Source of the DNA: Arthrobotrys musiformis
Lineage: Eukaryota; Ascomycota; Orbiliomycetes; Orbiliales; Orbiliaceae
NCBI GenBank assembly: GCA_036971715.1
Contig: JAVHJL010000007.1
Location: 124,001 to 188,000, forward strand
Direction of reading: 5' to 3'
DNA length: 64,000 nt
Shown here: in pieces, positions 36,387-47,509 of the stretch
Layout: the number at the start of each line of letters is the position of its first letter
Numbering within the stretch: the stretch's first letter is position 1
Notes under the pieces: generated by a model
What the model was told of the DNA's origin: nothing
Seen by the model: the letters and a program-made list of their open reading frames with translations, nothing else
Database searches by the model: none
Translations under genes and position numbers: made by a program

Positions 36387-37127
36387 ATCAAAGCCGCGAA
36401 CCCCCGCCCCGTTGCGGGCTAGCTGGAAGAGCCAGGCTGCCTAATGCTCGATAGACATAGTCATGGAGCCTCCCACCCACGACGGTCAACCCCGCACCTC
36501 GGGCCACGGGTAGCACTCCCATAGCTGCTTCTCAATAGTGTCTGAGAACAACGAGGCGGGCTACGTCGGCAATCTAGGATTACGGAAAAAGATCTCTCGT
36601 ACCGACCCAACTTCAGCGTCGGATTCGATCCAAGCACACCGGCATAGATTCCCTTTATTGGTTAAAGCTGTGTATTACCTTAGGCATTCTAACTACGAGA
36701 CAACATAGCTACGTTTCCCTTTTAGCCTACCGTGGAACCGGTGTCTAGGAGTGAGGCTACGGTGGCGGCACTGGACGAAACATGAGACCAGTGCTAGTAA
36801 GGGCCTCTGTACTGGGAAAACGGCAAGGCAGCGGACGATTGAAGCCGTCTAGGGCTTAGGGTTGGGACACCGTCCTTTGGAGCCTATGAGCGTGAGTGCC
36901 AAGGGCTCCCGATTTCAGGAATCTTCCTGAGGAGCCTATGCTCCCCCTACAAAAGAAACACACTCCCAAACACATCTCCAACTCACCTCCACCTCACACC
37001 TACATCATCATCTCACCTTCATCTCCTATTCCCACTTTCACCTCCATTTTCACCATCGGTTCATCCTTCCTCGATCAATCTACATTCCCGAACTTCTAGA
37101 CTGCAGTTTGACTGCTCTCTAGTAAAC
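36387..37127 (+). other. Non-coding leader/intron or ncRNA candidate
   Basis: About 740 nt with no open frame above 60 codons before 36896 on either strand. It is GC-richer than the surrounding spacers and has local stems, for example GCACTGG (36768-36774) with CCAGTGC (36788-36794), and TAGCCT (36724-36729) with AGGCTA (36754-36759). A TTAGGGTT telobox lies at 36856-36863. The last 150 nt are C/A/T-rich like a 5' UTR. No match to 5S, U1-U6, SRP, RNase P or RNase MRP signatures was seen by eye. Confidence 0.35.
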
Positions 37128-40100
37128 ATGTCGGCTCCCGACGATGAAACTGCGAAGCTCCTAAGGCAGCAAGCTGTAAGCACCCTTCAGCAAACTGATA
37201 ACCTTCTCATAGTGTAGTGCTACCATGGAATTTGGCTAACCCCCCTTTTCTTTTCCACCTTAGGAGGACCTTGGCAACCACCGTATTACAGCACTCCCAC
37301 TCGGCGATCGCCAACCAGGTCGTCGTGGTTTTATCCAACATCCGAATCGGCTATTTCATGGGGCTGGAGACGCTCGTTTTCCCCTTGGGCCCCGTCCTGG
37401 AGGCGCGACTTCAGGACTCAGCCCTCGCCCTGCAAGGGAACGGCAGGTGCCAGTCGAGCAGCGCTGGCTTGGTAAGTCCCTCTTCTTTTCGTGGTATTAG
37501 CACCGTGGCTCATTTCGTTTCCCCTTGTTAGATATCTTCGACGATTCCATGGTCATTGAACGCAAAGATGGTCTTGGTGGAGGAGACCTCCACAGGTAAG
37601 CAGTAATATTTACCATGACAGTTCAACAATAGCTACTCCGGATACAGAGTTAACTCAGCATGTATTTCTAGAGGTGGAGAGAACTTTCGTCCTCGACGTC
37701 GAAGGAGCCTTTCTGATGTCACCCAGACCACACGAGCTGCCCTCGTCGCTGAAACTAAAAACATTGCCCTAGGGAACTCTGTTGGGCCTTCTAGTTTTCG
37801 TGGAAGAGGTAGTGCTCTTCGTCCGGGCGCACCAGGTCTACCAGGCCGCCAAAGACACCAAAATGTCAACTTTCAACAACGTCAACCACCCCGTGGAGCC
37901 GCTTTTCAATCTCGTCCTCCCCGCTCAGGAATTTCTGGGGTTGAAAGGTCAATACTTGACTAATCCTTAGTTTTCATCACATTACTAACTTTGGTCACTA
38001 GGGCTGGGAATTGGGGAGCCTCAGGGCTTGTGCACGACCAAGGTGCCTTTTTCGATAAGATGACAAAGAACACCGGCCTTCGCTGCCCTCCCATGGTAAA
38101 GGCCCAGCAAGGGGCGTCCAGTAATGCGAACACTCTTGCCAAACCCATGACCTCGGTGAAAGATCTACCCACGGGAGCTATAGAACCCCAAATTGGAAAA
38201 CAGGCTCAACCCGCCGAGAAACCTAAGGACACTGTTGAACCTTCCAAGCAACCCCTTGAGCCCCCAAAACAGCCTGTGGAGCAGCCAAAGCCCAAGCCGT
38301 CAACATCAGGGTTTATCCCACCCCACCTCCGCCACACTCTGAAGAGGCAAGGGCCTCCTGAGCTGAAGGTTGGTGAAAAGCTAGTCGAACCTAAGGTCAA
38401 TCAGTCAAACCAGCCACCCGCTAAAGAATCGGCTGCCCCCATTTCACCTCCCGACCTAACGCCAACCACACTGACGGAGCAATCAGTCGCAACCTCAGTC
38501 GGGAAGAGCCCTTTACTAGCAGTTAAAGAGGCAGCCCAGGCTATTCCTAGGACTGCAACCCCACCCGTGCAACGTATCACTAGTCCCAAAAAGACACCGG
38601 GTGGGCAGGTTCAGCTACTACCCACCCTAGAAGAACACAGAGGTCCATTGGCATCAGCTCCGAAGCTTCGTGGCAACGATTCTGAGTTTGACTTCGCTAC
38701 TCCAGACGATCTTCCCGCCGGCTTTCCCACAACTAATGCCGAGTTCGCTACTCAATTCTGGATCCTTGTGGCTAAACCTTTGTGGGAGCAACTGCTGGAA
38801 GACTATGACGATGTGCAACAGCAAATCATATTTTTGACCTGGTACTACTCAGAGAGACCCAAGGAATGGGTTCATATTATGAAAAATGGTCCCCCATCAC
38901 GTGAGACCCTTGTAGGTTCTGTCCTCCCCATTTCTAAGATATCTTAGCCTCTAACATTTCTTTTCCAGCTCAAAATCAGTGAACAGTACATGGACGATGA
39001 TCAAAAGGCGGTTTTAGCTAAACGAAGAAGCCAGGAGAAGAAGTTCAAGAACACGATGAGCCCAAGTCTGGAAAGTGTCCCTCGGCCGCCTTCAAGTTGG
39101 TGGAAAATCGACGCTGTGGATAGCGCTGCTATCTCCGACTGGGCCGCAAAGCTACAACAATCGCACCGCAATGCAATGATCGAGTCGTTGAAGGATCGTA
39201 TCGCAGAGGAACAAGACCCAGTTCAAACCCAAATACTCTATGCTAAAATGGGCATCCTAATGCACGATGGGAAGAAGAAAGCTGTTGGCTCCAAACCTGG
39301 CGCTTACGGCCAATGGTCGGCCAGCATTCCGAACCAACCCACAAACGAGCCTACAGGACTAAACGATGAAAAAGATGACGATGTTTCCATACTTGTTCTC
39401 GACTCAGGTGCCCCTAAAGAAGATAACGATAGAGATATGTCAAAATTGACTAAGCTGATGCGGGACCACGGTCTAAATCCTGAAGGGAACTTCACCACCG
39501 AAGATGATTCCCAACTTGCTGCGGAAGCGCAGACACCCTCAGAACCCGGATGGCTCCCACCTTTCTCCCCTAGCCCCCAACATCCTCCAACTGTCCTTGA
39601 GCCTGCCACATCCGCTTCTACAACCCCCCTTTCTGCTCCCTATGTCTCTGCTCAGTCGTCCCCTCGCCAAAATCGCTTTGGTGGCTTAGCTAGCATTCAC
39701 AGTGGTGCTCCGTCCCACCAAGGCCGACATAGAAGCCGCCACGGGTCGACTGCTCCTAAAGGCCGTGTCACTACATCTGCACCTGCTCCTCGTGACCCCT
39801 CTGATGAACGCCGTCAGCGAGAGAAAGAGGAACGTATGAGGGAGATCAACGAAAGATTTGCTTCAACAAAGGCGGTTAAAGCACGAGGAGTCGATGGTCA
39901 TCTAGAATCAATCCCATCGCTCTTGGATTTTCCAGCCCATCTTTTGAACTTTGGACCGGGTGTCGCACTTGATGTCGCTGCTGACGCGTTCGCGGATTTT
40001 GAGGAGGAACCCCCAGAGATAATGGAGGATCCTGAGAGCAACTTGGCCCTAGAGGAGGAAGATTACTTCACTGATGATGATGGATCCTCTATGGAATATC

Positions 40101-40462
40101 TTCTCGGTCTCGAAGAAACCTTCGGAATTCAATTCGATATGCCTGAAGAGGAACTTCGTCAGATTCGAGAGACGAACCGAGACTCCTTCCCTACTTTGGT
40201 TGCAACTCGTCCTTGGACTTTTGGTCTGCGATTCATGAGTCCTGTCCGACCAGGAGAATTCTTCACCATCGAGCTCGACTGTACTGCCAAAATGCCGGCA
40301 GATTTCCTTCAGGAGCTTCGTGAGCAAGTCGGCGCTGAACACTGGAGAGCAGTTTATTCCCACCCAGGGTTTCGAGATATTATTGTGGAGGCGACAAGGG
40401 GATTTTATGTCAAGATGGCGAAGAAGTGGGGCGGACAGTTCATCCACGGGATCGCTGACTAA
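37128..40462 (+). CDS. Orphan 999-residue protein, RG-rich N-terminus
   Basis: Six exons, 37128-37175, 37264-37471, 37532-37595, 37672-37947, 38002-38911 and 38969-40462, sum to exactly 1000 codons with all phases agreeing. I do not recognise the family. The N-terminal 200 residues are Arg/Gly/Pro-rich (RPRRRRSLSD, SFRGRGSALRPGAPG), suggesting RNA binding. Residues about 240-440 are Pro/Lys-rich with repeated PKQP units. A hydrophobic/acidic segment follows (DDLPAGFPTTNAEF, QQQIIFLTWYYSERP). The most structured part is near SSWWKIDAVDSAAISDWAAK and AKMGILMHDGKKK. A disordered Pro/Ser region, a charged helix (RQREKEERMREINERF), an acidic patch and a folded-looking C-terminus (TFGLRFMSPVRPGEFFTIEL) complete it. 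A translation or RNA-granule role is conceivable but is inference only. The start could lie upstream at 36164. Confidence 0.78.
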
Positions 40463-42188
40463 CCTCTGAACATTTTCACCGTATTCTCGGCTTGCCTAAT
40501 TGTTTCTTCTCAGCCCCACCTTTTTTTTCCCCCTCGTTCCATTCACCACATGTTGACACCCCTTCCGAAATTTTCATGTATTCATTCCCCTATGCTAGCT
40601 TCCCGACCTTTTTCCTCTTCAACACACAAACTTTGCAACTACATCCGAATTATGTATTCTCGAGAAGCATTGTTCAGGATTAGGTTTTGTAACTAAACTA
40701 GCTATAGTGAATGCAATGAAATGAAAATACTATCCCCCTTAGCTTTGATATCTTTGTAATTGAATATGTGTGTACAAGACGTAGGGTATGTGTGTTGTTT
40801 ATGTTGTAAAAGCCATCGAGACGGGGCCAGGCGGCCAAAATGGGCAACAGTCTGGAAAGGGAGATGGTCGTCTGTGACCGTAGAAAACAAAAAAGGATCA
40901 GCCGGGCCAGTGCACGATGTGTCTGTACCCACCAAGCCAAACTAGGTTACTAATCGATTGTGGCACTAGGCGTATCCGAAGCTAAGAAACAGGAAATATG
41001 TATGTACCAAGTTACAGACAGCACGTATCATGCAAAAAAATTTTCGAGCAGGAATCCAATCTAATCTGTGCCCCTCAGCCCAGCTAACGCGAAGTTACTC
41101 CGTGTGTTTAATTAGCATCAATGCAAGGAGGCGGCCCACAGATACGCTGCAACCAACTAGTTAGTGAGTTCAATGCTTAGTTCAAGTACCTGAGGACTCG
41201 AGCAGTTAGTTTGGCTATAAGTGCCAATGAGAGTCCCGGAGCGTATCTCGTTTTCACATGCCGAATTGGAAGGTTCGCGCAATCAGCCACCAACTAACGT
41301 TTTAATTTTCTTTCGTTCTTTTGGGAGCTATCAAGATTGTAGGTATCGATCCTGCATCGAATGGACCCTTAAGCTGTTAAGGCTAAGCTAAGGTCGGTAC
41401 AGCTTCCGATGCACACAAAAAACACGATTTACTTAAGCGCTACTTTCGCTGGGGGGGAAAGGGCTGTGAATCAATCAAACCTCAATAGGTTTGGAATGAG
41501 CTTTTTTTACCTACTTAAGTACCCAGTTAGATTGGTTTTGGGTCGACTGGACCGGGCTAGACTGACATGACATGACATGACATAAGTAAGGTGCGTTATG
41601 GTCACAAAAAACGCTCCATACGTGTAACCAAGGAGGCAGTATCTGCTTGAGTCGAGTACGTGCTCGAGTAAGTGCGGACTTATCACACGCACGCACACAC
41701 GCAAAGGTTCCAAACGGAGAATACGTACCGTCCGTCCGGAAAGCCGTTCGGGAAACAAGTCGGCCAAAGCTAGGTCATCTGAATTCTAGACCTTGATGTC
41801 CGAATGCGTCCCCACCAGTAAGCTCCGACAAATGTAAGACGCAACTCAAATGAACGAACAAAAATGAACGAACAAGAGAAAAAAAAGTGAGCTCTCTCCA
41901 GAACGTCTTAAACAAGCTGGACTAGCCGTCTTCGAAAAAGAACTCCATTTCGAACGATTGATAAGAAAATGACGGAGAGGGAGGGGCCTTTGCTTTTTAA
42001 AGAAAGAGAAAAAAAAAGGATATTGCTTGCCTTGCCTTGCTTTGTCTTTAACTCACCTGCTTGCCGCCGGTAACTATATATCTTGCCAGCCCTCCTCTCG
42101 CCCTTAACTAAGTACTTTACTTTACCCGTCGAAGCTTTGACTCTTCCTCCTACGTAATATTTATACGGTGGTATAAGAATATGCAAAA
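40463..42188. other. Intergenic region, no gene seen
   Basis: 1.7 kb. It includes a four-copy TGACA pentamer at about 41562-41583, an AAGTACTT at 42110-42117 and several TAGTTAG/TTAAG motifs. Open frames are short and unrecognisable. The last 300 nt are the promoter side of the P-loop gene. Confidence 0.55.
41562..41583. repeat. Four tandem TGACA units
   Basis: A perfect short tandem pentanucleotide array in an intergenic region. Confidence 0.85.
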
Positions 42189-43956
42189 ATGCTGTCCAAC
42201 CGCGACCGCGACCCCTTCATGCCATCGGTAACACAGTATTACCACCAACAGCACCATCAAAATCACTCTTTGGCCCTGGACGCCATCCTCAGCTCTTCTA
42301 ATCCTTCCAGCGCTTCGTCTCCCGCTCGGACGCCCAGTCGCCCACGATCGCTTGCATCTCCAGATTCGATACCGTCCACACCAGTTTTAAAAGCGTGGAA
42401 TCCGACATCCGCGGCTGCTTCAGCTTCAACGACACCGCAGGAGGAGAAAGGCAATGTCGGACGCACGATCTTCATCAACGGCTATCCGGGCACCGGCAAA
42501 CTGACAGTAGCTAAGGAGTTGCAGTAAGTGAAGCTACCATCATGCCATTGTGGTCTCTTTTCCCTTTCTATTTTTTTTCTTCTCCTCCTTTTTTTTTTTT
42601 TCGTCCTTTTATCACGCTCCTCTTGGCCAGGACGAACGGACCGGGATGAAACTTGGTACTTCTTCTGGATGGATGAAGCTTCTAAAAATTGACCCAGCTT
42701 GACTAGCTTGTGGTTGCAGGAGGGAGAGCTGGTTGTCCTTGCCTACATGGAAATTTGGGTTTTTGCCTGGCGAGAACCATGCCATGCACTAGCCCCATGC
42801 GCAGGACATGCACATGCATCATTAGTGGTTTGTCCCGTTACTTTTTTTTTTCTGTTGGGGGTCACCTCTACCTTTTTCGATCTCGGAAAAATATTGATCC
42901 CATCGTTTGGGCGTTTGAGCGGGTTTTTGGGCGTGGGGGTCCCATTTCCCATACAGAAAGGTTCTTGAAACGAAAATGGGGACGCCGGGATTAGAACCTT
43001 TTGTTGGAATTTATAGCGGGACGACGTCAATCCAACGCAACTTGGTGTTTTTTCTCGGGTTACGAAAAACTGACCGGGCGTGAAAACGATGTAGGAAGAT
43101 AATCCCGAATTCGCGAGTGTTCGATCACCATCTTCTTATCGATGCGGCACGTGCTACATTCAATCAGTCGGATCCAGAGTACCAGATCCTCCGGAAGGCT
43201 TTCGTATGCTCCCCTCTCTCCTTCCATTCGATCCTTCTTAAGTTCCCTTTTACACAAACATTACCAAAGATTACGAAATCTTTAACTAATTCCGAGTCAT
43301 ATGCATTGCGTTAGAGAACAACCCTTTTGGACTCCATCAACACCGCCTCAACCGACCACTCCCCCACCACATGGATATTTACCGAATGCCAATCAAACTC
43401 CCACATCGGCACCTCCATCTCACATGAATACCTTGCCGCCGCCAAACGTCGCTCATCACCTTTTGTATCGATAATCCTCACCTGCTCCCTCGAGGAGAAT
43501 CTAAAGCGTCTCTCGAATCCTGGCCGTAAAACCACCCCTCGGAGGAAACTAACGAATCGGGAGGTTTTGAAGGCAATTCGAGATGAAGAGGTCATCCACC
43601 GGTTTGGGGATTGGATCGGTGTGAGAGAACTCGTGGTCGATAATACAAAATTAGAACCCGAAGAAGCTGCTGTGGTTATCAAAACATTCTTGGAAAAGAT
43701 TGCACTTGAACAGGCGATGATGGGGTGTATCCCTGAATCCAGCAGTTTGAATAATAGTGGTAGCGGCAGTGGGAGTGTCGGGAAGAGGGGTGGGAAGAGG
43801 AGTAGGATGGGCAGTGTGAATGGTAGTAGAGAGGATGTGCATATGGCGGGTATGACGACGCCAACGAGTGCCGCTCCGCCGCCCCTGCCGCCGAGTAGTT
43901 CTCACGGACGGACGAGTATTGCGGCGTTGATGAGTCCGACCTCACCGACCGGGTAG
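42189..43956 (+). CDS. AAA_33-type P-loop protein (putative kinase)
   Basis: Three exons, 42189-42523, 43095-43203 and 43315-43956, give 361 residues. After a low-complexity Ser/Pro/Ala N-terminus (about 85 residues) comes a Walker A GYPGTGKLT (98-106), typical of small P-loop kinases and zeta-toxin/AAA_33 proteins. Then follow RVFDHHLLIDAA, an exon-exon join before RTTLLDSI, TWIFTECQSN, the FVSIILTCSLEENLKRL strand-helix, RKLTNREVLKAI (lid-like) and LVVDNTKLEPEEAA. A Gly/Ser-rich tail ends the protein. The P-loop to VDNTKL span matches fungal AAA domain proteins of unknown substrate. The first intron is 571 nt, long for this window. No toxin-type partner is present. Confidence 0.8.
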
Positions 43957-44642
43957 TTCCCTCTCTTTTTTTTTTTCTTTCTCCTCTCTCTTCTCCTCTC
44001 TTCCTTTTCTTTTATATATATATTTCCATTTGTTCTTTCTAGATGGTGGGTTTAAAACTAGATGGATAGATAGGTGGGACTTCGCTTGATAGAACACTGG
44101 AGCATAGTTAGACGGGTTGGGGTTAGCAGATTTCGGGTGTTAGCTTTTTTTTTTGATTCATTTTTTCCGCCTCTCGTTTGGTTACTGTATCTATTCTCTA
44201 TTTCTTTTCTGTGGTATTCTCTCTTTCTTTCTTTTGTCGAAGAAAAAGTGGCATCTCTCTTCTCATTTCTTACGAAGTTGTCCGTGGCGAGGTGCGAGTG
44301 TAATTTAGCAGCAGTCTAATTAATATCGCGTCTCTGTTTCTTTTTATTTAGTTTTCTTCGTCAAGACTAAATTATATACATATTAGCTAGGTACAATCGC
44401 CGGCGGGAGAAGGAAATAGAAAGCTCTACGGGGAGGAAGCGGTTGGCAGAAAGAAGAAATGAAGGGGGAAAAGAGGGAAGAAATTATCCGATAGCTTTCT
44501 TCAACGGAAACTCAAAGGCCCCCATTGCTTGAGTGGATTTCGAAAGCGGTGTGGGTAGGTTTGAAGATGAACCAAACGCTGTCGATAAGATTTCTGAGAT
44601 TTTAGTAGGAGTATCGGAGAGAAAATCGCGATGCTTGTGTAG
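43957..44642. other. Convergent intergenic region
   Basis: Two 3' UTRs meeting. The left half is T/C-rich; no gene is seen. Confidence 0.55.
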
Positions 44643-46452
44643 CTAGAACAGCATCATGAGACTTTCCTCGTTTTCCCAGAACGGCTGTGGTTGACAGAAC
44701 CCCGCATTTAGAGGCTTGGGAGTATTATGAACCGGGTTGAAGGATGGCACGGGTGTAGAGGGAGGTTCGAGATCGGTGAAGTGGTCATATTCTTCGTCAT
44801 TGCTAGCGAACGGAGGGGTGTGGTATTGTTGTGATGGCGCCGTGGCGTAACTATCTTCGAGCATTGTAAAACCGAAGTCCGAACACTCGGATGCCATATC
44901 ATAACCATCCCGGGTGCTAGATGTTTGGCCCTGTGTAGGTGTGGAGTCGCGAACGGGGGTGGGTGAGTCGGGCGTCATGTCCTCACCAATCTCCTGGCGG
45001 ATTGCCCTTGTTTCCTCCAGTAAGTCTTCGAAGTCAGAGTAATTGTCATATCCCTCTCTTTCTTCTCCAAACAAATCTTCGAAATCGCTTCGGTCTTCCT
45101 CATTACCATCTTCTATCATGCCGTCGTCATCATTGTCATCCTGCGAAAGCATGTTCCGAGTACTATCGAAGAGATCCTGGAACTTTTCTAGGGGTTGAGA
45201 TAGCAGCTCGTTCTCAGCAAGGCTGCTGCTTCTATAGTGGGTCTTTCTTCTAAGACGAGTCCCCTGAAGTGCCCTGAGGACTTGATGATAGACCTGGGTG
45301 CTAAGTGCTTTTTGGAGGTCGATTGCTTGTTCGGCTATCGGGCTAGCAAATTCAATTTTGTCTTTCTGCAAACAAGTAGAGAGTTAGAAGATGGGGTTGT
45401 GGATCGGGATGATGGTTGTGGGGCCTACAATTTGCTTGATTCTGCTTCTGAACAATGTGTAGTCGTCACACTGCGATGCATATCTCGCCAGTGTGGAGGT
45501 GATGGCTTCAACTGATGCCATCGAATTGCGTATTTGCTACTATGTATGTTAGTGTGTACATAAATATAGAATATGGTATGATTTAGTGATAGAGGCGGAG
45601 GGGAAGCGTGTGTTTACGTACCTGAGCCGATCCGGGGACGAACAGTCCACCGGTCAGGCTAAGGGATCCTGCCTTGTTATTCAAAAAGAGATTTATGCAC
45701 TCGTCGAAGAGAGGCAGGATGTGGGTGAGCTGGAGACTGGCGGATTTGGGACGGGTGGCGTACGGGCTGAAGTCAAAGGTCCACTTGATGGAGTGGACAG
45801 ACGATGTAGGGAGGTGGAGGGTTGGTGGGAGAGTTGTATAGTGGGGAGAGTTAAAGGTGATATATATAACGTCGTGGGAAGGGATTTGAAGAGAGGTGCA
45901 GAGCCCCAACTGCTGCCAGAGCTACAACAAATGCTTCGTATCAGCCGGCGTAGATCTAGGGGGAAAGCTGCAAAAATGCCACAACAGAGGCACCAGAACA
46001 CGGCCGCACCTGTGATTTGGAGAGAACCCGGCCCAGAGACTCAGAAACATGGCTCCATTCCTCAGGGAATGGGTCTTGATTCCACAGTAGTTTTATCTCC
46101 AACTGTCGGTTGCAGATTGGCTATTAGCAGATATTCACCAGCATCAATCTATACAGAGGAAGGGCGTATCAGTGAATAAATACTTAGGTAAGTAGGTACT
46201 TACGGGGATATTCTGAGAGCCCTCCACGGCAAGTGACCGCCAGAGGGGATTACTGTCCGATGATGGTATCGGTATTGGCGATAACGAGGATGATGATAGT
46301 GATGATAGTGATGATAACCAGGCCGGGTGCGGGATCTTGATTAAAACGGTGGCTTCGAAATTGAGATGCAGCTTATTCTCAGCATTCCTAAGCCGGATCG
46401 AGTCTGTGATCCGTCGGAGCACACGGCTGTGTATCCCTATAGATTCTGACAT
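44643..46452 (-). CDS. Orphan 459-residue protein with acidic C-terminal half
   Basis: Four exons on the minus strand, 46452-46204, 45921-45622, 45536-45429 and 45365-44643, all phase 0, give 459 residues. I do not recognise the family. The N-terminal third mixes predicted helix and strand (SRVLRRITDSIRLRNAE, ENKLHLNFEATVLIKIP) with a Ser run encoded by a TCATCA microsatellite. Exon 2 encodes QIPSHDVIYITFN, IKWTFDFSPYATRP and FDECINLFLNNK, which look like a folded domain. The C-terminal 200 residues are very acidic, with repeated D/E-D-F-E-D-L units at two places, perhaps a binding patch. The 282-nt first intron could hide another exon: an open stretch after a TGTATAG acceptor reads IDAGEYLLIANLQP. 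It is divergent from the DnaJ gene. Confidence 0.68.
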
Positions 46453-47509
46453 GGCCAGAAGCCATATTGAGACCGGGACAGATTCGCGATTGATGGTGAT
46501 GGCATATTAATAATATATGGTAATGTTGGTATGGGTTTATTGTGACTGATGTTGATGTAGTATTGATAACCAACGTGCATCGGTTGCAGGCTGTGTATAA
46601 TTATAATATAAGATAATATAATATGATATATAAGATACATTACGGTGGGCACAAGAGGCAATAAACATTATAATTGTGTTGAGAGGGCTGTCCTCCAACG
46701 TTCTCGTCGCCCAATTGAGCCTGTTCTGTCTGGCGATCCGATTAGATTGATCAGATTAGATAACACAGCACCTTCAATATTATATACCAAGTAAGCTATG
46801 TACTTAAGTACTTAGTAAGTAGTATGTACTTACACAAGTACTTCCTTCAGCCTATAGTAGGTAAATACCAACTTAAGTAACTCAGTCAGTAGTAGGCAGT
46901 TGGGGTATGGAATTTAGGCACGTCAGTTACAATTAACCTGTCAGTGTCAAGCTCTGACAGACTGACCACATATGCGATGCGAAGGCAAAACAACACTCTT
47001 TCTTCACATCCTTCGAGCAATCAATTGCAATTCATTCATCCGCCGCCCGCCGTTCCCATTCTCGGTCTCGGCCTCAGCTCCCGTTCATCTTGTCTTTTTG
47101 TTCATTCATTCACCTTCACCTTCACCCACAAAAAATCAACAAAGCCCTCGCCGAACAACCCCCCAAATAACAATCTAACTGCCCTCGTACCCCCCCTGTC
47201 AACCTTCTGCCTTCTCCCGTCCCGTCCTGTCTTGTTCTTGTCCTGTCCTGTCCTGCCGAGGCTCTCTCCCTTCTCACCGCCGGACTGTCTTCAACCACCA
47301 TCAACTGGAACCAACCATCTCACAGCTACATATCCAAACTACCTAACTCCAACTTCCTTCTCGATTCCATCCTCCGACTGGCCATAATTACCCACCATTC
47401 ATCGATACCTCCTTTTCCCTCTCCCGATCGAAGGGAAAAAAAGGAAAGAAAAAAAAAAAACTCGCCCAGACGAGAAACAAACACACACACAAACCAAAAA
47501 AAAGACACC
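46453..47509. other. Divergent intergenic/promoter region
   Basis: About 1 kb shared by the orphan and DnaJ genes. The left half is AT-rich; AAGTACTT palindromes occur at 46806-46813 and 46836-46843, with several GTAAGTA repeats between. The right half is C-rich with CCTGTC repeats (about 47215-47250), consistent with the DnaJ 5' UTR. Confidence 0.6.

Noticed and set aside
42975..43000. T-arm-like sequence GGTTCTAATCC on the minus strand
   Set aside because: Only two stem pairs form and no acceptor, D or anticodon arm can be drawn; not a tRNA.
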